Source: Polyangium sp. 6x1 (GTDB lineage Bacteria; Myxococcota_A; Polyangia; Polyangiales; Polyangiaceae). From it: a stretch of 64,000 nucleotides of DNA. Shown here piece after piece: positions 42,086 to 49,862 of the stretch (positions are counted from its first letter, which is position 1; every line of letters begins with the position of its first letter). The notes below the pieces were generated by a model that ran no database searches, was not told the origin of the DNA, and saw nothing but the letters and a program-made list of their open reading frames with translations. A program made the translations under genes and the position numbers. The stretch is from positions 1-64,000 of the forward strand of contig NZ_JARZHH010000063.1 of NCBI RefSeq assembly GCF_029946515.1, written 5' to 3'.

Positions 42086-42745
42086 ATGAGTCGGACACCA
42101 CGCCTCACGCGCATCGTCGGCAAAGGCCTCATCAAGGCCTACGGCCCCACCGTGGCTTTGCGCGGCGTGAACCTCACGATCGAGCTCGGCAAGCTGCTCG
42201 TCATCGAGGGCGCGAACGGCTCGGGCAAGTCCACGCTGCTCGGCATCCTCGGCACCGTGATCAAGCCGACCGCTGGAACGGTCGCCTACGAGCCGCTCGG
42301 TGACGACCTGCTCGCGGTGCGCGCCGAGGTCGGCTGGGTGTCGCACGAGACGATGGCGTATCCGGACCTGTCGGGACGGAAGAACGTGGAGCTCGCGGCG
42401 CGGCTCGTGGGGCTCGACGCGGCCGAGGCGTGGACGCGGGCGGCGTCGCGGTTCGAGCTCGGCGCGTTCGCGGAGAGGCCGGTGCGAACGTACTCGCGCG
42501 GGCAGCGGCAACGCATCGCGCTCGCGCGGGCGCTCACGCATGAGCCCTCGCTGGTTTTGCTCGACGAACCGACGACGGGCCTCGACAAGGCGGGCGTGTC
42601 GCGCCTGCTCGCGGTGGTCGACGAGGAGGTCGCGCGGGGCGCGGCCGTGGTCGTCGTCTCGCACGAGCCGGAGCTCTTCCGCGAGCGGGCCGGCGCGCGC
42701 CTCGTGCTCGACCGGGGCCGCGTGGTCGAAGCCGTTACCGGTTGA
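42086..42745 (+). CDS. ABC transporter ATP-binding protein (CcmA-like)
   Basis: 219 residues. Walker A EGANGSGKSTLLGIL, signature TYSRGQRQRIALARAL (SRGQ rather than SGGQ), Walker B SLVLLDEPTTGLD and the switch His in VVVVSHEPE. Single-domain ATPase; the closest pattern is CcmA-type (heme or short-domain exporters), but no permease gene is adjacent, so the substrate is open. It starts 10 bases after the kinase stop and may be co-transcribed with it. Confidence 0.88.
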   Translation: MSRTPRLTRIVGKGLIKAYGPTVALRGVNLTIELGKLLVIEGANGSGKSTLLGILGTVIKPTAGTVAYEPLGDDLLAVRAEVGWVSHETMAYPDLSGRKNVELAARLVGLDAAEAWTRAASRFELGAFAERPVRTYSRGQRQRIALARALTHEPSLVLLDEPTTGLDKAGVSRLLAVVDEEVARGAAVVVVSHEPELFRERAGARLVLDRGRVVEAVTG

Positions 42746-42802
42746 GGTTCGGTCGAAAAACGCTCCAATGAATCGTCACCGCGAATGAACAGTGGCGACG
42801 AA

Positions 42803-42820
42803 CGCGAATTCATATTCGCG
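42803..42820. promoter_or_regulatory. Palindrome in AT-richer region upstream of the outer-membrane protein genes
   Basis: CGCGAAT (42803-42809) and ATTCGCG (42814-42820) form a perfect 7-bp dyad with TCAT between. The surrounding 42746-42900 is unusually AT-rich for this window (with a TTTTCTTTTCTTTTG tract), so it probably contains the promoter of the following two genes; the dyad may be an operator. Confidence 0.35.
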
Positions 42821-42912
42821 CGAAACCCGCGGACAACGTCGGTGTGACGAATTTCCGTCAGCCGTAATTTTCTTTTCTTTTGCGATTCGATTCGATAAGG
42901 ATCGATCTCAGC

Positions 42913-44640
42913 GTGTTCCATTCTGAAAATGCATTGCGCCGGGGGGGCAGGCGGGCGCGCATCGCAGCGGTGTTGGCCGCGCTTTGCCTCCTCGGAATCG
43001 GGACAGGCGCCGGGGCGCAGACGAAAACGTCGGCCTCGGACGCGGCGCCGACCGAGATCACGGGGACGGTGCTCGCCCTCGAAGAGGAAGGCGAGGAGCT
43101 GATCCTGGACCTCGGGTCGAGCCTCGGCGCGACGGAGGGGGCGACGGTCGAGATCTGGCGCCCGCTGAAGCTCAAACACCCCGTGACCGGCAAGGTGATC
43201 TCCGATCGATTCCGGATCGGGACCCTCGAGCTCGGTCAGGTGCGGCCCTCGATGTCGATCGCCAAAGCGACCGGCACGCTCACGCGGACGCCCGAAAAAG
43301 GCGATCTCGTGATCCTGCGCAAGAGCCCCGCCCCCGGCAAAACCGCGCCCGCGCAGCCCGACGCGGGAGGCGAAGCGCCGGACAAGCTCCCCGGCGGCGA
43401 CGCGGCGAGCGCCGAGCCCGAAGCGATCACAATCGCCACGATGTTCGACAAGCTCAAAGGCACAGACCTCGTGACGCGCATCAAGGCTTACGAGGATTAC
43501 GTGCGGGAGAAGCCGAACGGCCGATATGCGCGCGTGCTCTACGAAGAAGCGGCGTCCTTGCGCCGGCTGCTCGAAGCCGACGGCAAACCCGCGTCGAAGG
43601 GTGTTCCCCTGAAAGGTCAAACCACGCGGACCGAGCCTTCGCTCGTGAGCTTCGCGCGCCCGACGGCGGCGGTCGAAGGCACGCCGCTCGAGCTCGCCGT
43701 GGAGCTCGACGACCTGGCCACGGGCGCGATCCTGCACGTGCGGACGCGAGGGAAACCGTCGTACACGCCGCTCGTCATGGCGAGCGCTGGCCCCGGATAC
43801 TGGGCCGCCACCGTGCCCGGCGACCGCCTCGTGCCCTCGGAGATCGAGTACTTCATCGAGGCGACGATGGAGAACGGGGCGGCGAAGGCCGTCGTCGGCC
43901 TGCCCGGTTCGCCCGAGAGGATCGAGATCCTCGACGCCCCCAAGGTCGCGAAACCTGAAAAACGTATCGCTTCGGCGGTGTTGCTCACGGACTTCGCGGA
44001 TTACAACGGGCTCAAGGGCAACGATCGGGTCTGGCAAACCGAAGGGACGTTCGGGCTCCGCTACGGCGACACGGGCGTGCGCGCGCTGCGCACGGGCTTC
44101 GGCGTCTACCGCGGCGTCGGCGGGTCGCTGAACGACCTCGACACGCTGGGCCTCTCGGGCAGGCCCGTGGGGCTGACGTACGGCTACCTCGAAACGGAGG
44201 TCGGATTCCACCGGCTGTTCGGCGTGATCGGCAGGGTGGCGATCGGGCTGCTCGACGACGGCGTCGCGGGCGGCGGGCAGGTGCTGTTCCGCATCGGCAA
44301 CGACCGCGAGACGAACCTGGTCCTCGGCGGCGAGCTGCTCGGCGGCGTGGGTCTGCGCGGCTTCACCCAGCTCGAGCTGAACACCTTCAAGCGGGTGCCC
44401 ATCCTGATCCGGACCGAGGTGACGAACCAGCCCGCCGGAACGAGCAGGTTCCAGCCGCCGACCGAGAACGGGCAGCCGACGCAATCGACCGAGGAAGGCG
44501 AGGTCGGCGCGCGCGGGATCGTGCAGGTGGGCTACCGGCTCACGCCCGGTCTCGTCGTCGCGGCGCGGCTGTCGTTCCAGGGCCGAACCATCAACCATGC
44601 AGGGCCGGGCTTCGGCGGGGCAGTGGGGTACGAATGGTGA
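42913..44640 (+). CDS. Exported outer-membrane-type protein with Ig-like domain and C-terminal beta barrel
   Basis: 575 residues from a GTG at 42913; the start is uncertain (a TTG at 42880 is in frame). Signal peptide RIAAVLAALCLLGIGTGAGAQ. Next comes a small beta domain (ITGTVLALEEEGEELILDLG, with ATVEIWRPLK) often seen at the N-terminus of surface proteins, an Ala/Pro linker, an Ig-like domain (LAVELDDLATGAILHVRTRG, AATVPGDRLVPSEIEYFIEA), and a beta-rich end with alternating pattern and a terminal aromatic (GPGFGGAVGYEW), typical of outer-membrane barrels. It overlaps the next, related gene by 7 bases. No specific function recognised. Confidence 0.7.
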   Translation: MFHSENALRRGGRRARIAAVLAALCLLGIGTGAGAQTKTSASDAAPTEITGTVLALEEEGEELILDLGSSLGATEGATVEIWRPLKLKHPVTGKVISDRFRIGTLELGQVRPSMSIAKATGTLTRTPEKGDLVILRKSPAPGKTAPAQPDAGGEAPDKLPGGDAASAEPEAITIATMFDKLKGTDLVTRIKAYEDYVREKPNGRYARVLYEEAASLRRLLEADGKPASKGVPLKGQTTRTEPSLVSFARPTAAVEGTPLELAVELDDLATGAILHVRTRGKPSYTPLVMASAGPGYWAATVPGDRLVPSEIEYFIEATMENGAAKAVVGLPGSPERIEILDAPKVAKPEKRIASAVLLTDFADYNGLKGNDRVWQTEGTFGLRYGDTGVRALRTGFGVYRGVGGSLNDLDTLGLSGRPVGLTYGYLETEVGFHRLFGVIGRVAIGLLDDGVAGGGQVLFRIGNDRETNLVLGGELLGGVGLRGFTQLELNTFKRVPILIRTEVTNQPAGTSRFQPPTENGQPTQSTEEGEVGARGIVQVGYRLTPGLVVAARLSFQGRTINHAGPGFGGAVGYEW

Positions 44641-45809
44641 CGCGAACCTTCGCGAAGACCCTGGCCGCATTCGCGACGGCCGCGCTGTCGCTGCCCTTCG
44701 CGCCGCAGGACGCCGCCGCCCAGAAAGCCGCGGACGCTCCGGCCGGCGAGGCGCCGAAACCCACGCCGCGCATCCACCACGCGCCAATCGCCAGCGGAGA
44801 GCCAGCGACCAAGCTCGTGCTGGAGGCGTCGTTCGAGCACGCGGAGCTCATCCGGCATGCGCTCGTCGTCTACCAGAACGCGCTCGGCGAGATGAAGGCC
44901 ATCCCGTTCCAGCGGGGCGGCGAAAAAGGCTACATCGCCGTCATCCCGGGCGAGGCGATGAAGGCGCCGGGGATCGGCTACACGATCGAGGTCGAGCAGA
45001 CGAACGGGACGCGCTTCTCGGCGTTCGCCTCCCGGCAGCACCTCCACCCGGTCAGCGTGATCGAAGACCGGACCGACGCGAAGGAGCGAGCCGCGCTGAG
45101 CCGGCTCGGCGGTCGTCGCTCGGTCGTCGCGGTGGCGGGCGAGTACGTGGGCTTCGGGACCACGACGGGCACGACGGCGATCCCGTGCGCGGCGGGTCAA
45201 TCGGGCTGCTCGATGGGCCAGACGATCCTGCCGACGGTGGACGAGCAGTACTACCGCGTCGAGGCGAGCTACACGTACCGGCCCCTGCGGACGGTGTCGG
45301 AGTTCGGCTTCCGGCTGGGCATCGTGCGCGGTCGGTCGCTCGTGCCTCTCTCGGAGTACAACGAGGAGCGGTACAAGGTCGGCCTGAACTTCGGCGCCGC
45401 GCGGATCCGGTTCCGGGCGCTCGACCTCTGGCACCTGGAGACGGAGCTCCTGACGAGCGTGACCGAGATCGGCTTCTCGGTCGGCGTCGGCGTGTCGACG
45501 TTGATCGGCGACCCGTACGGCTCGAAGCTGATCCTCGGGTTCGAGTCGATCGGCGTGGGCGACAGCGCGCCGTTCGGGAACCGGTTCTACAGCCGGCTCG
45601 ATCTGGTCGCCGGCGACCGGGTGCTGGTCTCGCCGATCGTCGAGGTGACGGACATGCCCAACGCGGAAGCGTACGGCGTGCGTCTGCTCGGCGAGGTGGG
45701 CATTGCGCTCGGGCGCGGGTTCTCGGTGCAGGTGCGAGGCGGCTACCAGGCGCGAAGGTCGACCTCGGGCGGACCCGGGTTCGGCGGCAGCTTGCTCTAC
45801 GCCTTCTGA
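44634..45809 (+). CDS. Outer-membrane-type protein, paralogue of the preceding gene product
   Basis: 391 residues with signal peptide TLAAFATAALSLPFAPQDAAAQ. It lacks the N-terminal domain of the neighbour but shares the Ig-like domain (LVLEASFEHAELIRHALVVY, AVIPGEAMKAPGIGYTIEVE) and a barrel-like region ending GPGFGGSLLYAF, the same closing motif as upstream. ATG 44634 overlaps the preceding stop; a GTG at 44637 is possible. Its 3' end overlaps bioD (convergent) by 13 bases. The two genes look like a tandem duplication and probably form one complex or a substrate pair. Confidence 0.7.
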   Translation: MVTRTFAKTLAAFATAALSLPFAPQDAAAQKAADAPAGEAPKPTPRIHHAPIASGEPATKLVLEASFEHAELIRHALVVYQNALGEMKAIPFQRGGEKGYIAVIPGEAMKAPGIGYTIEVEQTNGTRFSAFASRQHLHPVSVIEDRTDAKERAALSRLGGRRSVVAVAGEYVGFGTTTGTTAIPCAAGQSGCSMGQTILPTVDEQYYRVEASYTYRPLRTVSEFGFRLGIVRGRSLVPLSEYNEERYKVGLNFGAARIRFRALDLWHLETELLTSVTEIGFSVGVGVSTLIGDPYGSKLILGFESIGVGDSAPFGNRFYSRLDLVAGDRVLVSPIVEVTDMPNAEAYGVRLLGEVGIALGRGFSVQVRGGYQARRSTSGGPGFGGSLLYAF

Positions 45810-46498
45810 ATCTCACCCTGGAGGGCGAGCGTCGAGAGCACCAACTTCGCCGCCGCCCTCGTCTCCTCGGCCGCCGGCTCGGCCCGGGGAAACACGACCA
45901 CCCTCGGAACGATCTTCAGCTCGACGAGCTCCGCGGCATTCGTGCCCGTGGACGCATCCGGCACGGCCGGCGGCTGGAGCACCAGGAGCGGCTCCGGCAG
46001 GTCCGCGGCCATCGTGCGGATCGCATGCAACGTGACCGCGACATCGTGGAGCACGCCGAGCCGATCCGAAGCCACGAGCAGGAGGTGATCGGGTCGCAAG
46101 GCGCGCGCGAGGTCCAGATTGACGACCCCGGGCCCGAGCGGCGACAAGAGCGCCCCCGCCGTCTCGATGACCAGGACCTCCGCGCACGCGTGCGCGTCGA
46201 CCCACTCGGTCACGCGACCCAGATCGAGCCGCATCCCCAGACGACGCGCGGCGAGGTGCGGCGAGACCGGATCCGGCAGCGCGTAGGGCGGGGGATGTTT
46301 CACGTGAAACGTGCTGAACGCCGCGAGCGCGGAGGCGTCGGTCGTGATCGCGGACGAAGGCTCCGACGGGACGCCGGACTCGATGGGCTTGAGGCCCGCG
46401 ACCGAGACGCGAGCCGAAGCGAGGGCGGAGACGAGGGCGACACCCGCGTGGGTCTTTCCGACGCCGGTGCCGGTGCCGAGGACGACAATGCGGCTCAT
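45797..46498 (-). CDS. bioD: Dethiobiotin synthetase
   Basis: 233 residues. BioD closes the ureido ring of dethiobiotin from DAPA, CO2 and ATP. P-loop GTGTGVGKTHAGVALVSAL at 8-26, then VAGLKPIESGV and the VIETAGALLSPLG block with the catalytic Lys region. Residues around 66-71 read TFHVKH, which is the parS palindrome at 46296-46311 translated in frame. The ATG overlaps the bioF stop (ATGA). bioA and bioB are not in the window. Confidence 0.95.
   Translation of the reverse strand: MSRIVVLGTGTGVGKTHAGVALVSALASARVSVAGLKPIESGVPSEPSSAITTDASALAAFSTFHVKHPPPYALPDPVSPHLAARRLGMRLDLGRVTEWVDAHACAEVLVIETAGALLSPLGPGVVNLDLARALRPDHLLLVASDRLGVLHDVAVTLHAIRTMAADLPEPLLVLQPPAVPDASTGTNAAELVELKIVPRVVVFPRAEPAAEETRAAAKLVLSTLALQGEIQKA
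46296..46311. other. parS site 1 (ParB-binding palindrome), inside bioD
   Basis: TGTTTCACGTGAAACG, 15 of 16 positions to the canonical parS TGTTTCACGTGAAACA. Lies within the bioD coding frame, where it encodes part of FHVKH. Confidence 0.85.
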
Positions 46499-47616
46499 GG
46501 TTTCCAGGCCTCCGAGAAGGCAGCGAGGATCCGGGAGAGGTCCGCGTCGGTGAGGCGCGCGTGCGCCGTGACGCGGAGGCGTGAGGTGCCCGGAGGCACG
46601 GTCGGGGGGCGAATGGCCTGAACGAGGACCCCGCGCTCACGGAGGCGAAGGGAGATCCGAACGGCCTCCTCGGGAGGACCCACGAAGCAGGGGAGGATGG
46701 GCCCATGCGAGGGGAGGAGGGCATCGCCGACGATGGAGGCGAGGCCAGCGCGGAGGCGGTCGGTGATCCGGTCGAGCCGCGTGCGCGCTTCATCGTCGGC
46801 CGCCACGCGGAGAACCCGATGCCGGACGGCAGCGGCGAGCGCGGGGCTGATCCCGGTGGAGAACACGAAGCTGCGGGCGCGATTCCACAGCCAGGTGCGA
46901 AGGGCCATCGGCCCAGCGACGAACGCACCCTGAAGTCCGAGCGCCTTGCCGAGCGCCCCGATGAGGACGTCCGGCCGAACGCCAGCCCGCGCCGCGAGAC
47001 CACGACCTTCCGGCCCAAGGGTCCCAACCGCGTGGGCCTCGTCCACGAAGAGCGCGGCATCCCACCGGTCACACGCAGCCCGGAGCCGGACGAGGTCGGG
47101 CGAATCGCCATCCATGCTGAAGTACGACTCGGTGACGAGCCACCGTCGCGGCGCGTCCTGCGCCCGCTCGAGCGCTGCCTCGGCGGCATCCACATCCCGA
47201 TGAGGAACGACGACGACCTTGGCTCCAGAGAGCCGGCACCCATCGATGATGGAGGCGTGGTTCAACGCATCGGAGACGATGACGTCCCCCGGCCGAGCGA
47301 GGGCCGAGATGGCGCCGACGTTCGCCGCATACCCGGACGAAAACAGAAGCGCCGACTCGAACCCGAGCCAGGTAGCGATCGTCTGCTCGGCGAGCGCATG
47401 CTCAGCATGATGCCCGCTGACGAGGCGTGAAGCGCCAGCCCCGGAGGGCGCCTCCGCGGGCGCCGGCCAGGGGTCGGTGCCGTAGCCGAGGTAATCGTTC
47501 GAGCAGAGGACGAGGCATCCCGCGGGCGGAGGCGCGCTCGGCTTGCGGAGGAGGCCCGCCTGTTCGAGCGCCGTGATCTCCGCCTCGAGATGGCGAAGGG
47601 CGCCGAGCTTCGTCAT
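46495..47616 (-). CDS. bioF: 8-amino-7-oxononanoate synthase
   Basis: 373 residues. The PLP enzyme joins pimeloyl thioester and alanine. NDYLGYGTDP, GASRLVSGHHAEHALAEQTI, the FSSGYAANVGAI block, VDEAHAVGTLGPEGRG and the PLP-lysine motif DVLIGALGKALGLQGAF are intact. ATG 47616 overlaps the zapA stop and the bioF stop overlaps bioD, giving a zapA-bioF-bioD unit with translational coupling. Confidence 0.96.
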   Translation of the reverse strand: MTKLGALRHLEAEITALEQAGLLRKPSAPPPAGCLVLCSNDYLGYGTDPWPAPAEAPSGAGASRLVSGHHAEHALAEQTIATWLGFESALLFSSGYAANVGAISALARPGDVIVSDALNHASIIDGCRLSGAKVVVVPHRDVDAAEAALERAQDAPRRWLVTESYFSMDGDSPDLVRLRAACDRWDAALFVDEAHAVGTLGPEGRGLAARAGVRPDVLIGALGKALGLQGAFVAGPMALRTWLWNRARSFVFSTGISPALAAAVRHRVLRVAADDEARTRLDRITDRLRAGLASIVGDALLPSHGPILPCFVGPPEEAVRISLRLRERGVLVQAIRPPTVPPGTSRLRVTAHARLTDADLSRILAAFSEAWKP

Positions 47617-47936
47617 TGGTCGTCCTCGTCGGGGGCGTCGGCGCCGGGTTCGAGGGCACCAAGGGCGGCATCGACTCGTTCGAGCATGCGACCGAACGCA
47701 ATCCGGGTGCGGGTCATCTGGTCGTTGTGGCGCGCGCGCTCCTCTTCGAGGTCGTGGGCGAGGGCGAGGGCGGCCAGGAGGAGGGCCTGGGGGTTGACCA
47801 TGCGGCCAGGGCCGGCGACCTGGGTGAGCTTCTCCTCGACCACCAGGGTGAGGCGGTGGAGCTCGTCGTCGGACGCGGAGGTGACGACCCGATATGTCTG
47901 GCCGCTGATGCGGAGCTGGACCTGACGGCCACCCAT
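47613..47936 (-). CDS. zapA: ZapA-like cell division protein
   Basis: 107 residues. ZapA crosslinks FtsZ protofilaments at the division ring. GRQVQLRISGQTYRVVTSAS is the N-terminal beta domain, ELHRLTLVVEEKL the linker to the long C-terminal coiled coil (LLLAALALAHDLEEERAR). ATG 47936 begins at the family start; longer frames run through the intergenic repeat. An odd operon partner for biotin genes. The tail is acidic (PGADAPDEDDQ). Confidence 0.85.
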   Translation of the reverse strand: MGGRQVQLRISGQTYRVVTSASDDELHRLTLVVEEKLTQVAGPGRMVNPQALLLAALALAHDLEEERARHNDQMTRTRIAFGRMLERVDAALGALEPGADAPDEDDQ

Positions 47937-47979
47937 GGCGGGGGGACGGTACCATGCGGGGGGCCGGGATGCGAGGCGG

Positions 47980-48214
47980 GGAGGGAGCTCGGAGGGGGCT
48001 GGCCACCTGGAGGGGCACTCGGGGTCGTTCTGATTGGATTTGGACGGGTGGAGTTTTTTGCGGGGTGGCGCCCGCACGTCTCGCTCGGGTGGGTGCATCC
48101 AGGAGCGTGATGGCCCCTGGCACTGGACCGCCTCGCGAGGCGTGGAGGTGAGCGTACCTCGCTCGGTTCTCTTCCGTGCCCCTCCAGGTGGCCAGCCCCC
48201 TCCGAGCTCCCTCC
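47980..48214. repeat. Perfect 39-bp inverted repeat with 157-bp spacer (element IR1)
   Basis: 47980-48018 is the exact reverse complement of 48176-48214 over all 39 bases. Arms begin GGAGGGAGCTCGGAGGGGGC and end CACCTGGAGGGGCAC. The arm nearest zapA is 44 bases upstream of its start codon. The spacer contains no ORF I can support. parS site 2 starts 65 bases to the right. Confidence 0.9.
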
Positions 48215-48278
48215 TGCGTCGATCTGGTTGGGTGTGGGGTTGGGTGGGGTTGGGGCGGGGGGCTGGGGCGGGGGCGGA

Positions 48279-48294
48279 TGTTTCACGTGAAACA
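48279..48294. other. parS site 2 (perfect)
   Basis: TGTTTCACGTGAAACA, the complete 16-bp canonical parS palindrome, 62 bases upstream of the start of the exported-protein gene at 48341. Confidence 0.92.
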
Positions 48295-48340
48295 TGGGGG
48301 TCGCTTGACGGCGTGGGGGAGGGTGGGCGATGGGAAGAAG

Positions 48341-48967
48341 ATGGAAAGCAGGCGAGCGTGCTTCCGAAGGGTTGGGTCGGGCTGGGCCGGGCGGCTCGTG
48401 GGCGGGGCGGTGCTCGCCGGGTGCCTGGCGGTCGGAGCAGAGGCGCGAGCCGAGCCGCAAGGGACGGTCGGGCTCACGATCGGAGCGGCAGGGCGAGGGC
48501 TCGACCGGAAGATCTGGGACCAGACCGTCTTCCATCTGGGGCTGCGCGGGGACGTGCTGTTCGGTCGGAGCAAGGTGACGGACTTCGGCGTCGGTCCCTA
48601 TGCCGAGGTGTTTACCCACGCCTTCGATGAGGTGCAGTTCGGTGCCGGGGTGTCGACCCTGTTCCCGGTGCTGCAAGCGCTGCCCCTCGTGGCGTCGGTG
48701 GGCGGGTACGGGCGATACGCGCCGATGCAGGGGTTCGAGCCAGGCGTGGCGGGGGCGCTGTTCTGGGGGAGCCGCAGCTACAACTTCCACGCCTCGTACG
48801 TCCTGACGGCCGGGTTGCTCGCCCAGTTCCGGTACGGGCTCGGTCCCTCGCGGGAGACGTCGATCGTGGTCAGCGCGCAGCTCGACCTGGTGGCGCTGAG
48901 CTTGCCGTTCCAGATCCTCTACAACGCGATCCGGGGAGGGTCGGCGGAGACGCGGCCCGTGCGGTGA
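48341..48967 (+). CDS. Exported beta-rich envelope protein
   Basis: 208 residues from ATG 48341; an in-frame ATG at 48278 would translate the parS site as FHVKH and is less likely. Signal peptide AGRLVGGAVLAGCLAVGAEARA. The mature part is made of alternating beta-like segments rich in Gly and aromatics (VGLTIGAAGRGLDRK, FHLGLRGDVLFGRSKVTDFG, VGPYAEVFTHAFDEVQFGAG), like a small outer-membrane barrel. No specific family recognised. Flanked by parS sites 2 and 3. Confidence 0.65.
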   Translation: MESRRACFRRVGSGWAGRLVGGAVLAGCLAVGAEARAEPQGTVGLTIGAAGRGLDRKIWDQTVFHLGLRGDVLFGRSKVTDFGVGPYAEVFTHAFDEVQFGAGVSTLFPVLQALPLVASVGGYGRYAPMQGFEPGVAGALFWGSRSYNFHASYVLTAGLLAQFRYGLGPSRETSIVVSAQLDLVALSLPFQILYNAIRGGSAETRPVR

Positions 48968-48981
48968 CGGGTCCGGGCGGA

Positions 48982-48997
48982 TGTTTCACGTGAAACG
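48982..48997. other. parS site 3
   Basis: TGTTTCACGTGAAACG, 15 of 16 to canonical parS, in the 70-base gap between two convergent envelope genes. Confidence 0.9.
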
Positions 48998-49037
48998 TTG
49001 AGGCGGCCGGCGCGGCAGACCGGCGCAGGGGGGAGGC

Positions 49038-49781
49038 TCAGAGCGTCGGCGCGTCGCAGACCGGATCGAGGCCGGAGCAGAGTCGGCAGTCCACCACGTT
49101 GTCGCGTCCGGGTCGGCAGATGCCGGACGGCGCGTCGGCCGTGACGGAGCAATCCCGCTCCAGCGTGAGCGGGTCGTCAGCCTCCGGCGGGTACACGACG
49201 AGGCAGCCACGGCATACGTCGACCGGGAACGCCCACTCACCCGTGGCGACCTCCTCGCCACCGAGCGTCCGCCCGCGCGCGATGACGCTCGCGATGACCT
49301 CGACGGGCGTTCGGCTCCCGCCACCCGCGCCCAGGGCGGCGGCCGAGCTGCCCGAGTCGACCAGGACGACGTTGACGAATCCAAACCCCGGCTCGGTGCC
49401 CGTCGACGGGTCCACGAACCCGGTGGCCGGCGCCGTGAACGCGCCGAGCTCGTTGCCCGCCGCGTCGAAGGTGTGCACATCGGCGCTCTCGAAGATGACC
49501 CGGGAGGTCTCGGTGCGAAGCGTCGCCGCGTTGCCACGCCGAACGAGCTGGTTGCCCACGAGGAGCGCCGCGCTGTACTCGGTGGTGAACGCCACGTCGA
49601 GGGTGCCACGCAAGAGGGTGGCAGCCGAGGCCTCGGCCGTGACCTCGCAGGTGTCGCTGTCGAACACGAGCGCGCCGCGGACGAAGAGGCTGCTGCGGTT
49701 CTCCGCGCATCCCGCACCGAGCAAACCGCCGAGCGCCAGTAGCGCGGCCACACTGCCGACATGCCTTCGCTGGATCTTCAT
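49038..49781 (-). CDS. Lipoprotein of unknown function
   Basis: 247 residues. Signal peptide with lipobox LLGAGC (Cys25) after MKIQRRHVGSVAALLALGG; the start at 49781 is chosen because it begins this signal. The mature part is beta-rich (SSLFVRGALVFDSDTCEVTA, LDVAFTTEYSAALLVGNQLV), with three Cys pairs near the C-terminus (DVCRGC, ICRPGRDNVVDCRLC). I do not recognise the family, although similar plain lipoproteins with a C-terminal CxxC region are frequent in myxobacterial genomes. Confidence 0.7.
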   Translation of the reverse strand: MKIQRRHVGSVAALLALGGLLGAGCAENRSSLFVRGALVFDSDTCEVTAEASAATLLRGTLDVAFTTEYSAALLVGNQLVRRGNAATLRTETSRVIFESADVHTFDAAGNELGAFTAPATGFVDPSTGTEPGFGFVNVVLVDSGSSAAALGAGGGSRTPVEVIASVIARGRTLGGEEVATGEWAFPVDVCRGCLVVYPPEADDPLTLERDCSVTADAPSGICRPGRDNVVDCRLCSGLDPVCDAPTL

Positions 49782-49862
49782 GGTGGACGAGCCTCCCTCG
49801 ACGCCTGAGGTCAACCGTCAGTGTATCGGGAAAGCCGCCAGGCCGGCAAAGATCCGCAGGAT

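Larger units (their letters stand above)
47937..48340. other. Intergenic region with long inverted repeat and parS
   Basis: 404 bases without a supported gene between zapA and the divergent exported-protein gene. It holds the 39-bp-arm inverted repeat (47980-48214) and parS site 2 (48279-48294). Confidence 0.7.

Noticed and set aside
47980-48214. Insertion sequence or MITE bounded by the inverted repeat
   Set aside because: No transposase, no visible target-site duplication; the arms are long and the spacer is not shared with IR2. Kept as a repeat of unknown nature.
48278-48340. Start of the exported protein at the ATG preceding parS
   Set aside because: Would translate the parS site and a non-signal-like sequence; the ATG at 48341 leads directly into a signal peptide.
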